Assembly (NCBI GenBank): GCA_016882415.1
Contig: VGQL01000002.1
Span: 1-52,079, forward strand
Direction of reading: 5' to 3'
Length of the DNA: 52,079 nucleotides
Origin: Cyanobacteria bacterium M_DeepCast_200m_mx_001
GTDB lineage: Bacteria > Cyanobacteriota > Cyanobacteriia > PCC-6307 > Cyanobiaceae
Within the stretch, counting starts at the first letter, position 1. Each line of letters begins with the position of its first letter. Position numbers and translations under genes: made by a program. The notes under the pieces are model-generated. The model saw only the letters and a list, made by a program, of their open reading frames with translations. It was not told where the DNA came from and ran no database searches. Positions 9,294 through 18,566 of the stretch are shown piece by piece.

Positions 9294-10052
9294 ATGCCGC
9301 CGGACCGCCGTCCCGTCGCATCCCTGCGGGCGGTGGATCCCCTCGAGCCTGCGGAGATCCCCCTGGCCCGTCGCACGGTGCCGAAGGCGCTGCAACGCCG
9401 CTTCAGCTGGCGTACGGCCCTGCTGGGGGCGGGGGGCGTGGTGCTGGTGGCCACCGCGGCCGCCCTGCTGATGCCCCAGCCGGTGCGGCGCCTGTTGGCC
9501 CCTCCGCCCGTGCAGGGGCTCAAGGCGCGGTTGAGCCTCGATGGCCGTCTGCTCGGCCACTTCCCCTACGCCGAGGTTCCCGCCGCCGATCTGGTGAGCA
9601 TCGTGCCGGGGATGGCCCTGCACCGCGATGCCGCCGAGGCCCTGCAGGCGATGCAGGCGGCGGCGGCGGCCGAGGGCATCGACATCCGCGTGCTCAGCGC
9701 CTTCCGCTCCATTGCCCTCCAGAAGCAGATCTTTTTTGATGTGAAGTCGGAGCGCAATCAAAGCTCCCTCGAACGGGCCCAGGTGAGTGCCCCTCCGGGG
9801 TTCTCCGAACACAGCACCGGCTATGCGGTGGATCTGGGCGATGGCCGCGCCCCCGGCACCAACCTCTCCCCCAGCTTTGACGAAACCGCAGCCTTCCATT
9901 GGCTGCAGGCCCATGCCAACCGCTTCCATTTCCACCTCTCGTTTCCCCAGGCCAACCGCCAGGGGGTGAGCTACGAACCCTGGCACTGGCGGTTTGAAGG
10001 CTCCGCCGAAGCCCTGCGGGTGTTCGAGGCGGCCCAGCGGCTGCAGCGCTGA
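9294..10052 (+). CDS. Membrane-anchored D-alanyl-D-alanine carboxypeptidase (M15B, VanY-like)
   Basis: Trims the terminal D-Ala from peptidoglycan stem peptides in the periplasm. A single hydrophobic segment (residues about 38-57, TALLGAGGVVLVATAAALLM) anchors the protein. The catalytic domain follows, with LSAFRSIALQKQIF, the zinc/active-site motif SEHSTGYAVDLGD and the second motif YEPWHWRFEGS. The start is not certain: GTG 9243 and ATG 9246 are in frame, but the -10 candidate at 9227 favours ATG 9294. The stop overlaps the ATG of the U32 gene by one base (TGATG). Confidence 0.88.
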   Translation: MPPDRRPVASLRAVDPLEPAEIPLARRTVPKALQRRFSWRTALLGAGGVVLVATAAALLMPQPVRRLLAPPPVQGLKARLSLDGRLLGHFPYAEVPAADLVSIVPGMALHRDAAEALQAMQAAAAAEGIDIRVLSAFRSIALQKQIFFDVKSERNQSSLERAQVSAPPGFSEHSTGYAVDLGDGRAPGTNLSPSFDETAAFHWLQAHANRFHFHLSFPQANRQGVSYEPWHWRFEGSAEALRVFEAAQRLQR

Positions 10053-12604
10053 TGGGGCCCACGCCCGAACTGCTGGCCCCGGCGGGCTGTTGGGCCTCCC
10101 TGCGGGCGGCGGTGGCCAATGGCGCCGACGCGGTCTACTTCGGCGTCGACCGGTTTAATGCCCGCCTGCGGGCCGAAAACTTCCGCCTCGAGGATTTGCC
10201 GGAGGTGATGGCCTGGCTGCACCGGCGTGGCGTGAAGGGTTTCCTCACGCTGAATGTGCTGGTGTTCACCCACGAGCTGCCGGCCGCCGCGGAGCTGCTG
10301 CTGGCGGCGGCCAGCGCCGGTGTGGATGCGCTGATCGTGCAGGACATCGGCCTGGCGGTGCTGGCGGCCCAGCTGACGCCCGAACTGGCGGTGCATGGCT
10401 CCACCCAGATGTCGATCACCAGCGCCGCCGGGGTGGCCATGGCCGCTGAACTGGGGGCGGTGCGGGTGGTGCTGGCGCGGGAACTGGGCCTGCGGGATCT
10501 GGAGCGGCTGCAACGGCAGCTGCAGCAACGGGGGCTGGCCATGCCCCTGGAGGTGTTTGTGCACGGGGCCCTATGCGTGGCGTATTCCGGCCAGTGCCTC
10601 ACCAGCGAAGCCCTGGGCCAGCGCAGTGCCAACCGCGGCGAATGCGCCCAGGCCTGCAGGCTCCCCTACCAGCTGGTGGTGGATGGTGTGGCCCGCGATC
10701 TCGACGACCGCCGCTACCTGCTCTCCCCCCAGGACCTCGCCGCCTGGGAGCTGCTGCCCCAGTTGCAGCGGGCCGGTGTGGCGAGCCTCAAGATCGAAGG
10801 CCGCCTCAAGGAGGCCTCCTATGTGGCGGCGGTCACGGAGGCCTATCGGCGTGGTCTCGATCAGTTGGGGCTGGAGCCGGCCGACCCTGCACGGCTCGAT
10901 ACCCGGGGCTGTGCCGCCGTGCGCCGTCAGCTGGAGCTGAGCTTCTCGCGGGGTCTGGGCACCGGTTGGTTGGAGGGCATCGACCACCAGCGGCTGGTGC
11001 AGGGCCGCTGGAGCAAGAAACGGGGCCCCCTCGTGGCTCGGCTGGTGGCGCTGGAGCCCCGCGGCGTGTTGGTGCTGCGCAGCGACCAACCGCTCAAGCC
11101 CGGTGATGGGGTGGTGCTGGAGCTGCCCGGCCGCGACCCCCTGCAGCCGCCCCAGGAGGTGGGGGGGCGGCTGATGCGCGTGGACCCGAGGCCCCGGGGC
11201 TGCATCGCCGTCACCCTTGGTCCGGGCCGGATTGCGCTGGAGGGCCTGGCCCCCGGGGCCCCCTGCTGGCTCAGCAGTGATCCCCAGCTCGAGAGCCAGC
11301 TGCAGCGCTTGGCGGAGCGGCCAGCCCCCGAGCGCACCCGGGCCCTCCGCCTGCGGGTCCATGGCCGGGCCGGTGAGCCCCTGCGGCTGGAGGTGCTGGA
11401 GGCGGAGGGGTTGCCCCATGGGGCCTGGACCGTGGCGTCCCAGCAGCCGCTCGAACCCGCGCGGGATCAGGGCCTCGATGCTGAACGGCTGCGCCAGCAG
11501 CTGGGGCGCCTGGGGGGCACCCCCTGGCACCTGGCGGCTCTGGAGCTGCAGCTGGAGGGGGCCCTGTTCCTGCCCCTGGCCCAGCTCAATGCCCTGCGCC
11601 GCCGCCTGGTGGATCAACTGGCCGAGGCCCTCGAGGCCAACGCCGCCCCTGGGACGTCAGCGCCGCAGGCCGCTCCCCCCCAGGCGGCCGCCGTGCTGGA
11701 GCCGCTGCTGCAGCGGGCCCGGGGCGCCGACAGCACACCAGCGGCCTGCGAGTCCGATGGCCCGTCGCTGACGGTGCTGGCCCGCAGCCTGGAGCAGCTG
11801 CAGGCTCTGCGGGGCCAAGCCGTGGATCGGGTGATCGTCGAACTGGAGCAGCCCGCCGAGCTGCGCCAGGCCGTGGAGCTGGGGCGGGGCCACTGGCCCG
11901 GGGGCATCTGGTTGGCGGGACCTCGCATCTGCCGCCCCGATGAGGCCTGGACCCTCGAACCCCTGCTGCGGGCCGCCCCCGATGGCTACCTGGTTCGCAA
12001 TGCCGACCAGCTGGAGCGCCTCACCCCCCATGCCCCCTGCCAAGGGGATTTCTCCCTCAACGTGGCCAACCCCCTGGCGGCCCACTGGCTGCTCAAGCGC
12101 TGGGGATTGCAGCGGCTCACCGCCAGCTACGACCTGGCCCTCGAGCAGCTCCTGGATCTGGTGGCCGGCTGCCCCGCCGGCAGCCTCGAGATCACCCTGC
12201 ACCAACACATGCCGCTGTTCCACATGGAGCACTGCCTGTTCTGCGCCTTTCTCTCCGACGGCCACGACCACACCGATTGCGGCCGCCCCTGTGAACACCA
12301 CACCGTGCTGCTGCGGGACCGCAGCGGAGCCGAGCACCCCCTGCGGGCCGACCTGGGCTGCCGCAACACCCTGTTCAATGGCCGCGCCCAGACGGCGGCC
12401 GAGGCGCTGCCCCAGCTGCTGGCCGCCGGGGTGCGCCATCTGCGCCTGGAGCTGCTGCAGGAATCGGCGGCCGATGTGCAGCGCCGGGTGCAGCTCTACG
12501 GCCAGGCCCTCGCCGGCCAGATCAGTGGCCGCGAGGTGTGGCAGCGGGAGCAGCTGGAGAACCGCCTGGGGGTGACCCGCGGCACCCTGCTGGAGCGCCG
12601 CTGA
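10052..12604 (+). CDS. U32-family protein (RlhA/YdcP-like) with DUF3656-type C-terminal part
   Basis: U32 proteins are annotated as peptidases, but several bacterial members act in hydroxylation of rRNA or tRNA bases. The N-terminus ELLAPAGCWASLRAAVANGA and AVYFGVDRFNAR is the TIM-barrel start. EVFVHGALCVAYSGQC near residue 168 is the U32 signature with its two Cys, followed by SANRGECAQACRLPY and ASLKIEGRLKE. Further Cys cluster near the C-terminus (MEHCLFCAFL, then TDCGRPCEHH), consistent with the Fe-S ligands proposed for this family. The protein has 850 residues and a long linker, longer than E. coli RlhA as I recall it. Whether it modifies rRNA is inferred from family membership. It is coupled to the carboxypeptidase upstream. 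Confidence 0.9.
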   Translation: MGPTPELLAPAGCWASLRAAVANGADAVYFGVDRFNARLRAENFRLEDLPEVMAWLHRRGVKGFLTLNVLVFTHELPAAAELLLAAASAGVDALIVQDIGLAVLAAQLTPELAVHGSTQMSITSAAGVAMAAELGAVRVVLARELGLRDLERLQRQLQQRGLAMPLEVFVHGALCVAYSGQCLTSEALGQRSANRGECAQACRLPYQLVVDGVARDLDDRRYLLSPQDLAAWELLPQLQRAGVASLKIEGRLKEASYVAAVTEAYRRGLDQLGLEPADPARLDTRGCAAVRRQLELSFSRGLGTGWLEGIDHQRLVQGRWSKKRGPLVARLVALEPRGVLVLRSDQPLKPGDGVVLELPGRDPLQPPQEVGGRLMRVDPRPRGCIAVTLGPGRIALEGLAPGAPCWLSSDPQLESQLQRLAERPAPERTRALRLRVHGRAGEPLRLEVLEAEGLPHGAWTVASQQPLEPARDQGLDAERLRQQLGRLGGTPWHLAALELQLEGALFLPLAQLNALRRRLVDQLAEALEANAAPGTSAPQAAPPQAAAVLEPLLQRARGADSTPAACESDGPSLTVLARSLEQLQALRGQAVDRVIVELEQPAELRQAVELGRGHWPGGIWLAGPRICRPDEAWTLEPLLRAAPDGYLVRNADQLERLTPHAPCQGDFSLNVANPLAAHWLLKRWGLQRLTASYDLALEQLLDLVAGCPAGSLEITLHQHMPLFHMEHCLFCAFLSDGHDHTDCGRPCEHHTVLLRDRSGAEHPLRADLGCRNTLFNGRAQTAAEALPQLLAAGVRHLRLELLQESAADVQRRVQLYGQALAGQISGREVWQREQLENRLGVTRGTLLERR

Positions 12605-12862
12605 GGCGGCGAAAGGCCCTGCGATAGCATCACGCGACGCACCGTTGGACCATCGGCTTCGGCACGCCGAGACCGCATTCAGTGAGCCACTCCGTGGCGG
12701 ATCAATCCTTGATCCAGTAGTTGATCAACCCTTGATCACCATCTTTGATCCGAGCGTTTTGGATTGAGGCTCTGATCACGATCCGGGAGATCCACTGATG
12801 ACATCCCGCTGCACGGAATCCGCCGTTGATTCCGTTTCCATCCTGTTCCTCCCCATCTCCCC
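12605..12862. other. Intergenic region before typA with TTGATC repeats
   Basis: This 258-base gap has a candidate -10 TAGCAT at 12625-12630. From 12699 to 12792 it has eight GATC sites. Four of them are direct repeats of TTGATC[A/C] at 12709, 12721, 12732 and 12745, spaced 11-13 bases apart. GGATCAATCCTTGATCC (12699-12715) is a perfect 7-base inverted repeat with a 3-base centre, and TTGATCAA at 12721-12728 is palindromic. No coding potential is apparent. Confidence 0.6.
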
Positions 12863-14671
12863 ATGAGCGGCCAGCACCCGGGTACACCGATCCGCAACAT
12901 CGCGATCATTGCCCACGTTGACCACGGCAAAACCACGCTCGTGGATGCGCTGCTGGCCCAATCGGGCATCTTCCGCGACAACGAGGCGGTGCCCACCTGT
13001 GTGTTGGACTCCAACGACCTGGAGCGGGAGCGCGGCATCACGATCCTCTCCAAGAACACCGCCGTGGATTACGACGGCATCCGGATCAACATCGTGGACA
13101 CCCCGGGCCACGCCGATTTCGGTGGTGAGGTGGAGCGGGTGCTGGGGATGGTGGATGGCTGTCTGCTGATCGTGGACGCCAACGAGGGCCCCATGCCCCA
13201 GACCCGCTTTGTGCTCAAGAAGGCCCTGGAGAAGGGCCTGCGCCCGATCGTGTTCGTGAACAAGATTGACCGGGCCCGCGTCGATCCGGAGCAGGCGGTC
13301 GACAAGGTGCTTGACCTGTTCCTGGAACTGGGTGCCGACGACGACCAGTGCGACTTCCCCTACCTGTTCGGCAGTGGCATGGGCGGCTACGCCAAGCCGG
13401 ACATGAAGACCGATAGCGAGAACATGCTGCCGCTGTTCGAAGCGATCCTGCGCCATGTACCGCCGCCGGTGGGTGATCCCGAGAAGCCCCTGCAGCTGCA
13501 GGTGACCACCCTCGACTACAGCGATTTCCTGGGCCGGATCATGATCGGCCGCATCCACAACGGCACCATCCGCGCCAACCAGCCCGTGGCCCTGCTGCGG
13601 GACGACGGCAGTGTCAAGCGCGGGCGCATCAGCAAGCTGCTGGGCTTCCAGGGGCTGCAGCGGGTGGAGGTGGAGGAGGCCCGCGCCGGTGATCTGGTGG
13701 CGGTGGCCGGTTTCGACGAGGTGAACATCGGCGAGACCATCGCCTGCCCCGACAACCCGGAGGCCCTGCCCCTGATCAAGGTGGACGAACCCACCCTGCA
13801 GATGACCTTCGTGGTCAACGACTCCCCCTTCGCGGGCAAGGAGGGCAAATTCGTCACCAGCCGCCAGGTGCGCGACCGGCTCCAGAAGGAACTGCTCACC
13901 AATGTGGCCCTGCGGGTGGAGGACACCGATTCCCCGGACCGCTGGGCCGTCAGCGGCCGCGGTGAGCTGCACCTGGGCATCCTGATCGAAACCATGCGCC
14001 GCGAGGGCTACGAGTTCCAGGTGTCCCAGCCCCAGGTGATCTTCCGCACCATCGACGGCACCCCCTCCGAGCCCTTTGAAACCCTGGTGCTGGATGTGCC
14101 GGAGGAATCCGTCGGCGCCTGCATCGAGAAGCTCGGCATCCGCAAGGCCGAGATGCAGAACATGGAGAACACCAACGACGGCCGCACCCAGCTGGAGTTC
14201 GTGGTGCCCTCCCGGGGCCTGATCGGCTTCCGCGGCGAGTTCATCCGCGCCACCCGCGGTGAAGGGATCATGAGCCACTCCTTCCTCGATTACCGCAAGA
14301 TGCAGGGCGACTTCGACGCCCGCCGCAATGGCGTGCTGATCGCCTTCGAGGAGGGCACCGCCACCTTCTATGCCCTGAAGAACGCCGAGGACCGCGGCCA
14401 GTTCTTCATCACCCCGGGCACCAAGGTGTACAAGGGCATGATCATCGGCGAGAACAACCGCCCCCAGGACCTCGAGATCAACGTCTGCAAGACCAAGCAG
14501 CTCACCAACATGCGCTCCGCCGGCGCTGAGGAACTCGACACCCTGCAGGCCCCCCTGCAGATGACCCTGGAGCGGGCCCTGGAGTACATCGGCCCCGATG
14601 AGATGCTCGAGGTCACCCCCGAGTCGATCCGTCTGCGCAAGCTTCCCGCCAAGAAGCCCGCCAAGCGTTGA
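12863..14671 (+). CDS. typA: Ribosome-associated translational GTPase TypA/BipA
   Basis: A 602-residue GTPase of the EF-G-like family that acts on the ribosome in stress adaptation and subunit assembly. The G motifs are all visible: AHVDHGKTT (G1), RGITI (G2), DTPGHADF (G3), NKID (G4) and a G5 region near [12 protein letters not shown] domain III/V-like segments follow ([20 protein letters not shown], then [12 protein letters not shown]). The C-terminus ends in a basic KKPAKR tail. The start at ATG 12863 follows the GATC-rich leader. The DUF309 gene begins about 30 bases after the stop. Confidence 0.97.
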   Translation: MSGQHPGTPIRNIAIIAHVDHGKTTLVDALLAQSGIFRDNEAVPTCVLDSNDLERERGITILSKNTAVDYDGIRINIVDTPGHADFGGEVERVLGMVDGCLLIVDANEGPMPQTRFVLKKALEKGLRPIVFVNKIDRARVDPEQAVDKVLDLFLELGADDDQCDFPYLFGSGMGGYAKPDMKTDSENMLPLFEAILRHVPPPVGDPEKPLQLQVTTLDYSDFLGRIMIGRIHNGTIRANQPVALLRDDGSVKRGRISKLLGFQGLQRVEVEEARAGDLVAVAGFDEVNIGETIACPDNPEALPLIKVDEPTLQMTFVVNDSPFAGKEGKFVTSRQVRDRLQKELLTNVALRVEDTDSPDRWAVSGRGELHLGILIETMRREGYEFQVSQPQVIFRTIDGTPSEPFETLVLDVPEESVGACIEKLGIRKAEMQNMENTNDGRTQLEFVVPSRGLIGFRGEFIRATRGEGIMSHSFLDYRKMQGDFDARRNGVLIAFEEGTATFYALKNAEDRGQFFITPGTKVYKGMIIGENNRPQDLEINVCKTKQLTNMRSAGAEELDTLQAPLQMTLERALEYIGPDEMLEVTPESIRLRKLPAKKPAKR

Positions 14672-14703
14672 GCGCTGCGCTCGATCCCGACGAGCAACCG
14701 CTG

Positions 14704-15054
14704 ATGTCCGACCCCCGCTTTGGGCAGGCCGTGGACCTGTTCAACGCGGGGGAGTGGTACGCCTGCCACGACGGTTTTGAGGAGCTCTGGCACGAATGCC
14801 AGGGCCCCAGCCGCAGGGCCCTGCAGGGCATCCTGCAGATCGCGGTGAGCCAGTTGCACCTGCAGCGGGGCAACCTGCGCGGCGCCACCGTGCTGCTGGG
14901 CGAGGGGCTCGGCCGGCTCCAGGCCTATGGCCCCGTGCAGCTCGGTCTCGACCTCGACCACCTGCGCCAGGGCGCCCAGGCCCTGCTGCGGGCCCTGCAA
15001 CAGCAGCAGTCCGTGGCAAGCCTGCCGCCGCCGCAGCTGCGGACGGCCCGATGA
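14704..15054 (+). CDS. DUF309 domain protein
   Basis: A small helical protein of about 116 residues. The family hallmark is visible as FNAGEWYACHDGFEELWHECQGPSRR, the HE/HD-containing helix typical of DUF309, followed by LQGILQIAVSQLHLQRGN. The biochemical function of the family is unknown to me. ATG 14704 is chosen. A TTG at 14668 overlapping the typA stop is an in-frame alternative and would add 12 residues. The stop overlaps the next ATG by 4 bases (ATGA), so it is probably co-translated with the Lpt genes, although no functional link is known. Confidence 0.8.
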   Translation: MSDPRFGQAVDLFNAGEWYACHDGFEELWHECQGPSRRALQGILQIAVSQLHLQRGNLRGATVLLGEGLGRLQAYGPVQLGLDLDHLRQGAQALLRALQQQQSVASLPPPQLRTAR

Positions 15055-15605
15055 CGCGGGATACGATGGCCGCCAGTACAGCGGACGGGCACCGGGTGAG
15101 CAGCGGACCCCAGCAGATGCACCGCTCCACCTGGGCTTCCGCCGGGTTCGCCGCCCTGGCTCTGGCCCTGCTGGCGCCGATCTCCGCCCGCGGCAACACC
15201 CTCCAGGGGCCGTCCCAGCCCACCCCCTTGCCGGTGCAGCCGGCCGCAGCGACGGAACAGCCCGCCCCGCCGGCCCGCGTGCGCACGGGGCTGGTCACGA
15301 TTGAGTCCGACCTGCAGCGCGCGGACCAGTCCACCGGCGTGATCACCGCCAGCGGCAACGTGCGCATCGTGTACCCCGATCAACGGGTGGTGGCCACCGC
15401 CCGCCAGGCGCAGTATTTCAGCCGTGAGGGCCGCGTGGTGCTCAGCGGTGATGTGGACATCGTCCAGGAGGGCGGCAACCTGCTGCGGGCCGAACGGGTG
15501 ATCTACCTGGTGGAGCGTGACCGCCTGGTGGCGATCCCCCCCACCGGTCAGCAGGTGTACAGCCGCGTCAGCCTGCCGGCGCGGCAGCGGCCCGCCAAGC
15601 CATGA
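15051..15605 (+). CDS. lptA: LptA/OstA-like periplasmic protein
   Basis: A predicted LPS-transport bridge protein. After a signal peptide (WASAGFAALALALLAPISARG) and a Pro/Ala-rich linker comes an OstA-N/LptA beta-jellyroll: VTIESDLQRADQSTGVITASGNV, RIVYPDQRVVATARQAQYFSREGRVVLSGDVDIVQEGG, then LLRAERVIYLVERDRLVAI. ATG 15051 overlaps the DUF309 stop (ATGA). ATG 15117, immediately before the signal peptide, may be the true start, because the first 22 residues are not signal-like. The stop overlaps lptB by 4 bases. The gene symbol rests on the fold and on adjacency to lptB. Confidence 0.85.
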   Translation: MTRDTMAASTADGHRVSSGPQQMHRSTWASAGFAALALALLAPISARGNTLQGPSQPTPLPVQPAAATEQPAPPARVRTGLVTIESDLQRADQSTGVITASGNVRIVYPDQRVVATARQAQYFSREGRVVLSGDVDIVQEGGNLLRAERVIYLVERDRLVAIPPTGQQVYSRVSLPARQRPAKP

Positions 15606-16330
15606 GCCTGGAACTCAACCGGGTGGCCCTCACCATCGGGGGACGCCCCCTGGTGAAGCAGGTGAGCCTCAGCCTTCAGCCCGGGGAGGTGGTGGGTCTG
15701 CTGGGCCCCAACGGCGCCGGCAAAACCACCACCTTCAACCTGGTCACCGGCCTGCTGCGGCCCGATTCCGGTGATGTGGTGATGAACGGCGCCAGCATCG
15801 CCGACCTGTCGATGCCCCTGCGGGCCCGGGAGGGCATCGGCTATCTGCCGCAGGAGGCCAGCGTGTTCCGCAACCTCAGCGTGCGCGACAACCTGCTGCT
15901 GGCCCTGCAGGAAAGCGGCCTGCCCCCGGGGGAGCGGCGCCAGCGGGCCGAGCGCCTGATCGACGACTTCCACCTCAGTGCCTTCGCCCACCGGCGCGGC
16001 TTCCAACTCTCCGGGGGTGAGCGCCGCCGCTGCGAGGTGGCCCGCGCCCTGGCGGTGGGGGAAGCGGGCCCCCGTTATTTGCTCCTCGATGAGCCCTTCG
16101 CCGGGGTGGATCCGCTGGCGGTGGCCGATCTTCAGGAGCTGATCGCCAGCCTGCGGGACCGCGGCATGGGCATCCTGATCACCGACCACAACGTGCGCGA
16201 GACCCTGGCCATCACCGACCGGGCCTACATCCTCACGGAGGGCAGCATCCTGGCCAGCGGCTCCTCCCGGGAGATGGCCAGCGATCCGCTGGTGCGGCGC
16301 CACTACCTCGGGGAGGACTTCCGGTTGTGA
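15602..16330 (+). CDS. lptB: LPS export ABC transporter ATPase LptB
   Basis: The cytoplasmic ATPase that powers LPS extraction from the inner membrane together with LptF/G. The 242-residue ABC domain has Walker A GPNGAGKTTTFNLVTG, the Q-loop at YLPQEASVF, signature LSGGERRRCEVARAL, Walker B YLLLDEPFAGVDP and the H-loop ITDHNVRETL. These, with the LptB-typical VFRNLSVRDN segment, separate it from branched-chain amino acid ATPases. ATG overlaps the lptA stop (ATGA), and its own stop overlaps the permease start (GTGA). Confidence 0.95.
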   Translation: MSLELNRVALTIGGRPLVKQVSLSLQPGEVVGLLGPNGAGKTTTFNLVTGLLRPDSGDVVMNGASIADLSMPLRAREGIGYLPQEASVFRNLSVRDNLLLALQESGLPPGERRQRAERLIDDFHLSAFAHRRGFQLSGGERRRCEVARALAVGEAGPRYLLLDEPFAGVDPLAVADLQELIASLRDRGMGILITDHNVRETLAITDRAYILTEGSILASGSSREMASDPLVRRHYLGEDFRL

Positions 16331-17532
16331 CCCCCACCCCCTCCCCGCTCGCCGCCCTGCTGCATCGCCCCCTGGAGCAGCTCCGCCGCCAGTGGCTGCG
16401 CATTCCCCTGCTGGACCGCTGGCTCACCTCCGAGTTGATCGCGCCCCTGCTGTTCGGCATCGCCGCCTTCACCGCCGTGTCCCTGTCGGTGGGGGTGGTG
16501 TTCGAGCTGGTGCGGATGGTGGCCGAATCGGGCATGCCGCTGCTGGCGGCAGGCCAGGTGCTGGCCCTGCGGCTGCCCGGCTTCCTGGTGCTCTCCTTCC
16601 CGATGGCCACGCTGCTGGCCACCCTGCTGGCCTTCAGCCGGCTCTCCGCCAACAGCGAGCTCACGGCCCTGCGCAGCCTCGGCGTCAAGACCTGGCGGAT
16701 GGTGTTGCCGGCCCTGGTGCTGGCCCTGTTGATGAGCCTGCTCACCTTCGTGTTCAACGACGTGATCGTGCCGGCGGCCAACACCGCCGCGTCGCTCACC
16801 TTTGATTCCGCCCTGGGTCGGGCCCTCTCCGCGAAAACCGGCAAGAACATCGTCTACTCCCGCTTCGGCCCCATCGCCCCCAAGAGCCCCGGCGATCCGC
16901 AGGAGGATGGCCTCACCCAGCTCTTCTACGCCCGGGAATTCAAGGACGGCACCATGAGCCAGGTGACGGTGCTGGATCTCTCGCGGGCCAGCATGCAGCA
17001 GGTGCTCACCGCCCGGTCGGCCGTGTGGGACGAGCGCAAGGCGATGTGGGAGTTCCGCAACGGCAGCATCCTCACCGTTGACCCCGACAGCGATATCACC
17101 ACCTCGGCCAAATACACGAGCTACTTCTATCCCTTTGTGCGCACCCCCATCGATGTGGCGGAGCTCCCCAGCGACGCCGCCCAGATGACCGTGGGCCAGG
17201 CCATGCGGGCGGAGGCCCTGCTCAGCCAGGCCGGAGACCAGAAGGAGGCCCGACGCCTGCGGGTGCGGATCCAGGAGAAGTTCGCCTTCCCCACCATCTG
17301 TCTGGTGTTCGGGCTGATCGGCAGCAGCCTGGGGGTGCGCCCCAACGCCCGCACCAGCCGCAGCCAGGGCTTCGGCATCAGCGTGCTGCTGATCTTCGGC
17401 TACTACCTGATGAGCTTCATCTTCAGCTCCCTGGGGATCAAGGGCACCCTGCTGCCCTTCTTTGCCGCCTGGATGCCGGTGTTCATCGGCCTGGCGGGCG
17501 GTCTTCAACTGTTGCGACAGGCCAGCCGCTGA
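16327..17532 (+). CDS. LptF/LptG-family permease
   Basis: The inner-membrane permease partner of LptB. The 401-residue protein has the family layout. Three N-terminal membrane segments are visible ([62 protein letters not shown]). A periplasmic jellyroll-like domain follows, then C-terminal membrane segments ([53 protein letters not shown]). The conserved cytoplasmic [15 protein letters not shown] loop is present. Only one permease is seen here, so it may serve as both F and G, as is common in cyanobacteria (inference). It starts at GTG 16327. Confidence 0.92.
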   Translation: MTPTPSPLAALLHRPLEQLRRQWLRIPLLDRWLTSELIAPLLFGIAAFTAVSLSVGVVFELVRMVAESGMPLLAAGQVLALRLPGFLVLSFPMATLLATLLAFSRLSANSELTALRSLGVKTWRMVLPALVLALLMSLLTFVFNDVIVPAANTAASLTFDSALGRALSAKTGKNIVYSRFGPIAPKSPGDPQEDGLTQLFYAREFKDGTMSQVTVLDLSRASMQQVLTARSAVWDERKAMWEFRNGSILTVDPDSDITTSAKYTSYFYPFVRTPIDVAELPSDAAQMTVGQAMRAEALLSQAGDQKEARRLRVRIQEKFAFPTICLVFGLIGSSLGVRPNARTSRSQGFGISVLLIFGYYLMSFIFSSLGIKGTLLPFFAAWMPVFIGLAGGLQLLRQASR

Positions 17533-17597
17533 AGCCGCTCGCCCAACCCGTCCTGCACGGCAGACTGGGCGCCGGTCTTCCTGCAGCCCTCCCCGAC

Positions 17598-18515
17598 GTG
17601 TCCGATCCGGTACTGGCCCTGGGCCTCGGCGCCTTTGCCCTGCTGCTGCTGGCCTTGCCGCTGTCGTTCTGGAGCGTCAGCAGCGCCGGCCAGGGCAGCA
17701 CCGTGGTGCGTCTGCTGGTGGCGGCCGCCAACCTGGCCCTCACCGCCCAGCTGGTGCTGCGTTGGTGGCAGTCGGGCCACTTCCCGATCAGCAACCTCTA
17801 CGAATCCCTCTGTTTCCTCGCCTGGGCCAGCACCCTCACCCAGCTGCTGGTGGAGCGCAGCTACCCCAGCCCGGTGGTGGCCGCCGCCGCCACCCCCATG
17901 GCCCTCGGCGGTGTGGCCTTCGCCAGCTTCGCCCTGCCCGATCAGCTGCAGCAGGCCGCGCCCCTGGTGCCGGCCCTGCGCTCCAGCTGGCTGGTGATGC
18001 ACGTGAGCGTGATCATGGTCAGCTATGCCGCCCTGCTGGTGGGCTCACTGCTCTCCCTGGCCGTGCTGGTGACCGACCGGGGCCAGCAACTGGAGCTGCG
18101 CAGCAGCTCCATCGGCAGCGGTGGCTTCCGCCAGGCGGAGCTGGCCGGTGTGGCCGGCGGCGCCGGCTTCAACTTCAGCAGCGGCAGCCTCTCCCTGAGC
18201 GAGCAGCTCGACAGCCTCAGCTACCGCACGATCACCGTGGGCTTCCTGCTCTTGTCGGTGGGCATCGTCAGCGGAGCCGTGTGGGCCAATGAGGCCTGGG
18301 GCAGCTGGTGGAGCTGGGATCCGAAGGAAACCTGGGCCCTGATCTGCTGGCTGGTGTACGCCGCCTACCTGCACACCCGCCTGAGCCGCGGCTGGCAGGG
18401 CCGCCGGCCCGCCCTGGTGGCGGTGGCGGGCTTCGTGGTGATCTGCGTCTGCTACATCGGCGTCAACCTGCTGGGCATCGGTTTGCACAGCTACGGCTGG
18501 TTCCTGAGCGCCTAA
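17598..18515 (+). CDS. ccsA: Cytochrome c biogenesis protein CcsA (often labelled CcsB)
   Basis: A membrane subunit of the system II cytochrome c maturation complex, which delivers heme to apocytochromes in the thylakoid lumen. The diagnostic tryptophan-rich heme-handling motif [19 protein letters not shown] is present near residue 235. Conserved His residues occur in [14 protein letters not shown] and in the C-terminal [12 protein letters not shown]. About eight hydrophobic segments are visible. The start is GTG 17598, 65 bases after the permease. A bidirectional hairpin terminator follows the stop. Naming differs between databases (ccsA or ccsB). Confidence 0.94.
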   Translation: MSDPVLALGLGAFALLLLALPLSFWSVSSAGQGSTVVRLLVAAANLALTAQLVLRWWQSGHFPISNLYESLCFLAWASTLTQLLVERSYPSPVVAAAATPMALGGVAFASFALPDQLQQAAPLVPALRSSWLVMHVSVIMVSYAALLVGSLLSLAVLVTDRGQQLELRSSSIGSGGFRQAELAGVAGGAGFNFSSGSLSLSEQLDSLSYRTITVGFLLLSVGIVSGAVWANEAWGSWWSWDPKETWALICWLVYAAYLHTRLSRGWQGRRPALVAVAGFVVICVCYIGVNLLGIGLHSYGWFLSA

Positions 18516-18522
18516 ATCAAAA

Positions 18523-18540
18523 GGGGCCCTGAGGGGCCCC
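18523..18540 (-). terminator. Rho-independent terminator of rpe, shared with ccsA
   Basis: GGGGCCC (18523-18529) pairs with GGGCCCC (18534-18540) around the loop TGAG. Read on the minus strand it is followed by a TTTTGATTT tract, which makes it a good terminator for rpe. On the plus strand the T-tract is absent, so ccsA termination here is weaker. Confidence 0.75.
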
Positions 18541-18566
18541 CTGTGTTGCGTTGGGCCCTGGGGGCC

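Noticed and set aside
3002-10052. Vancomycin resistance locus, from the VanX-like and VanY-like genes
   Set aside because: The two genes are 6 kb apart and separate, with no vanA/B ligase, vanH or two-component regulator. Chromosomal M15 enzymes are common in cell-wall recycling.
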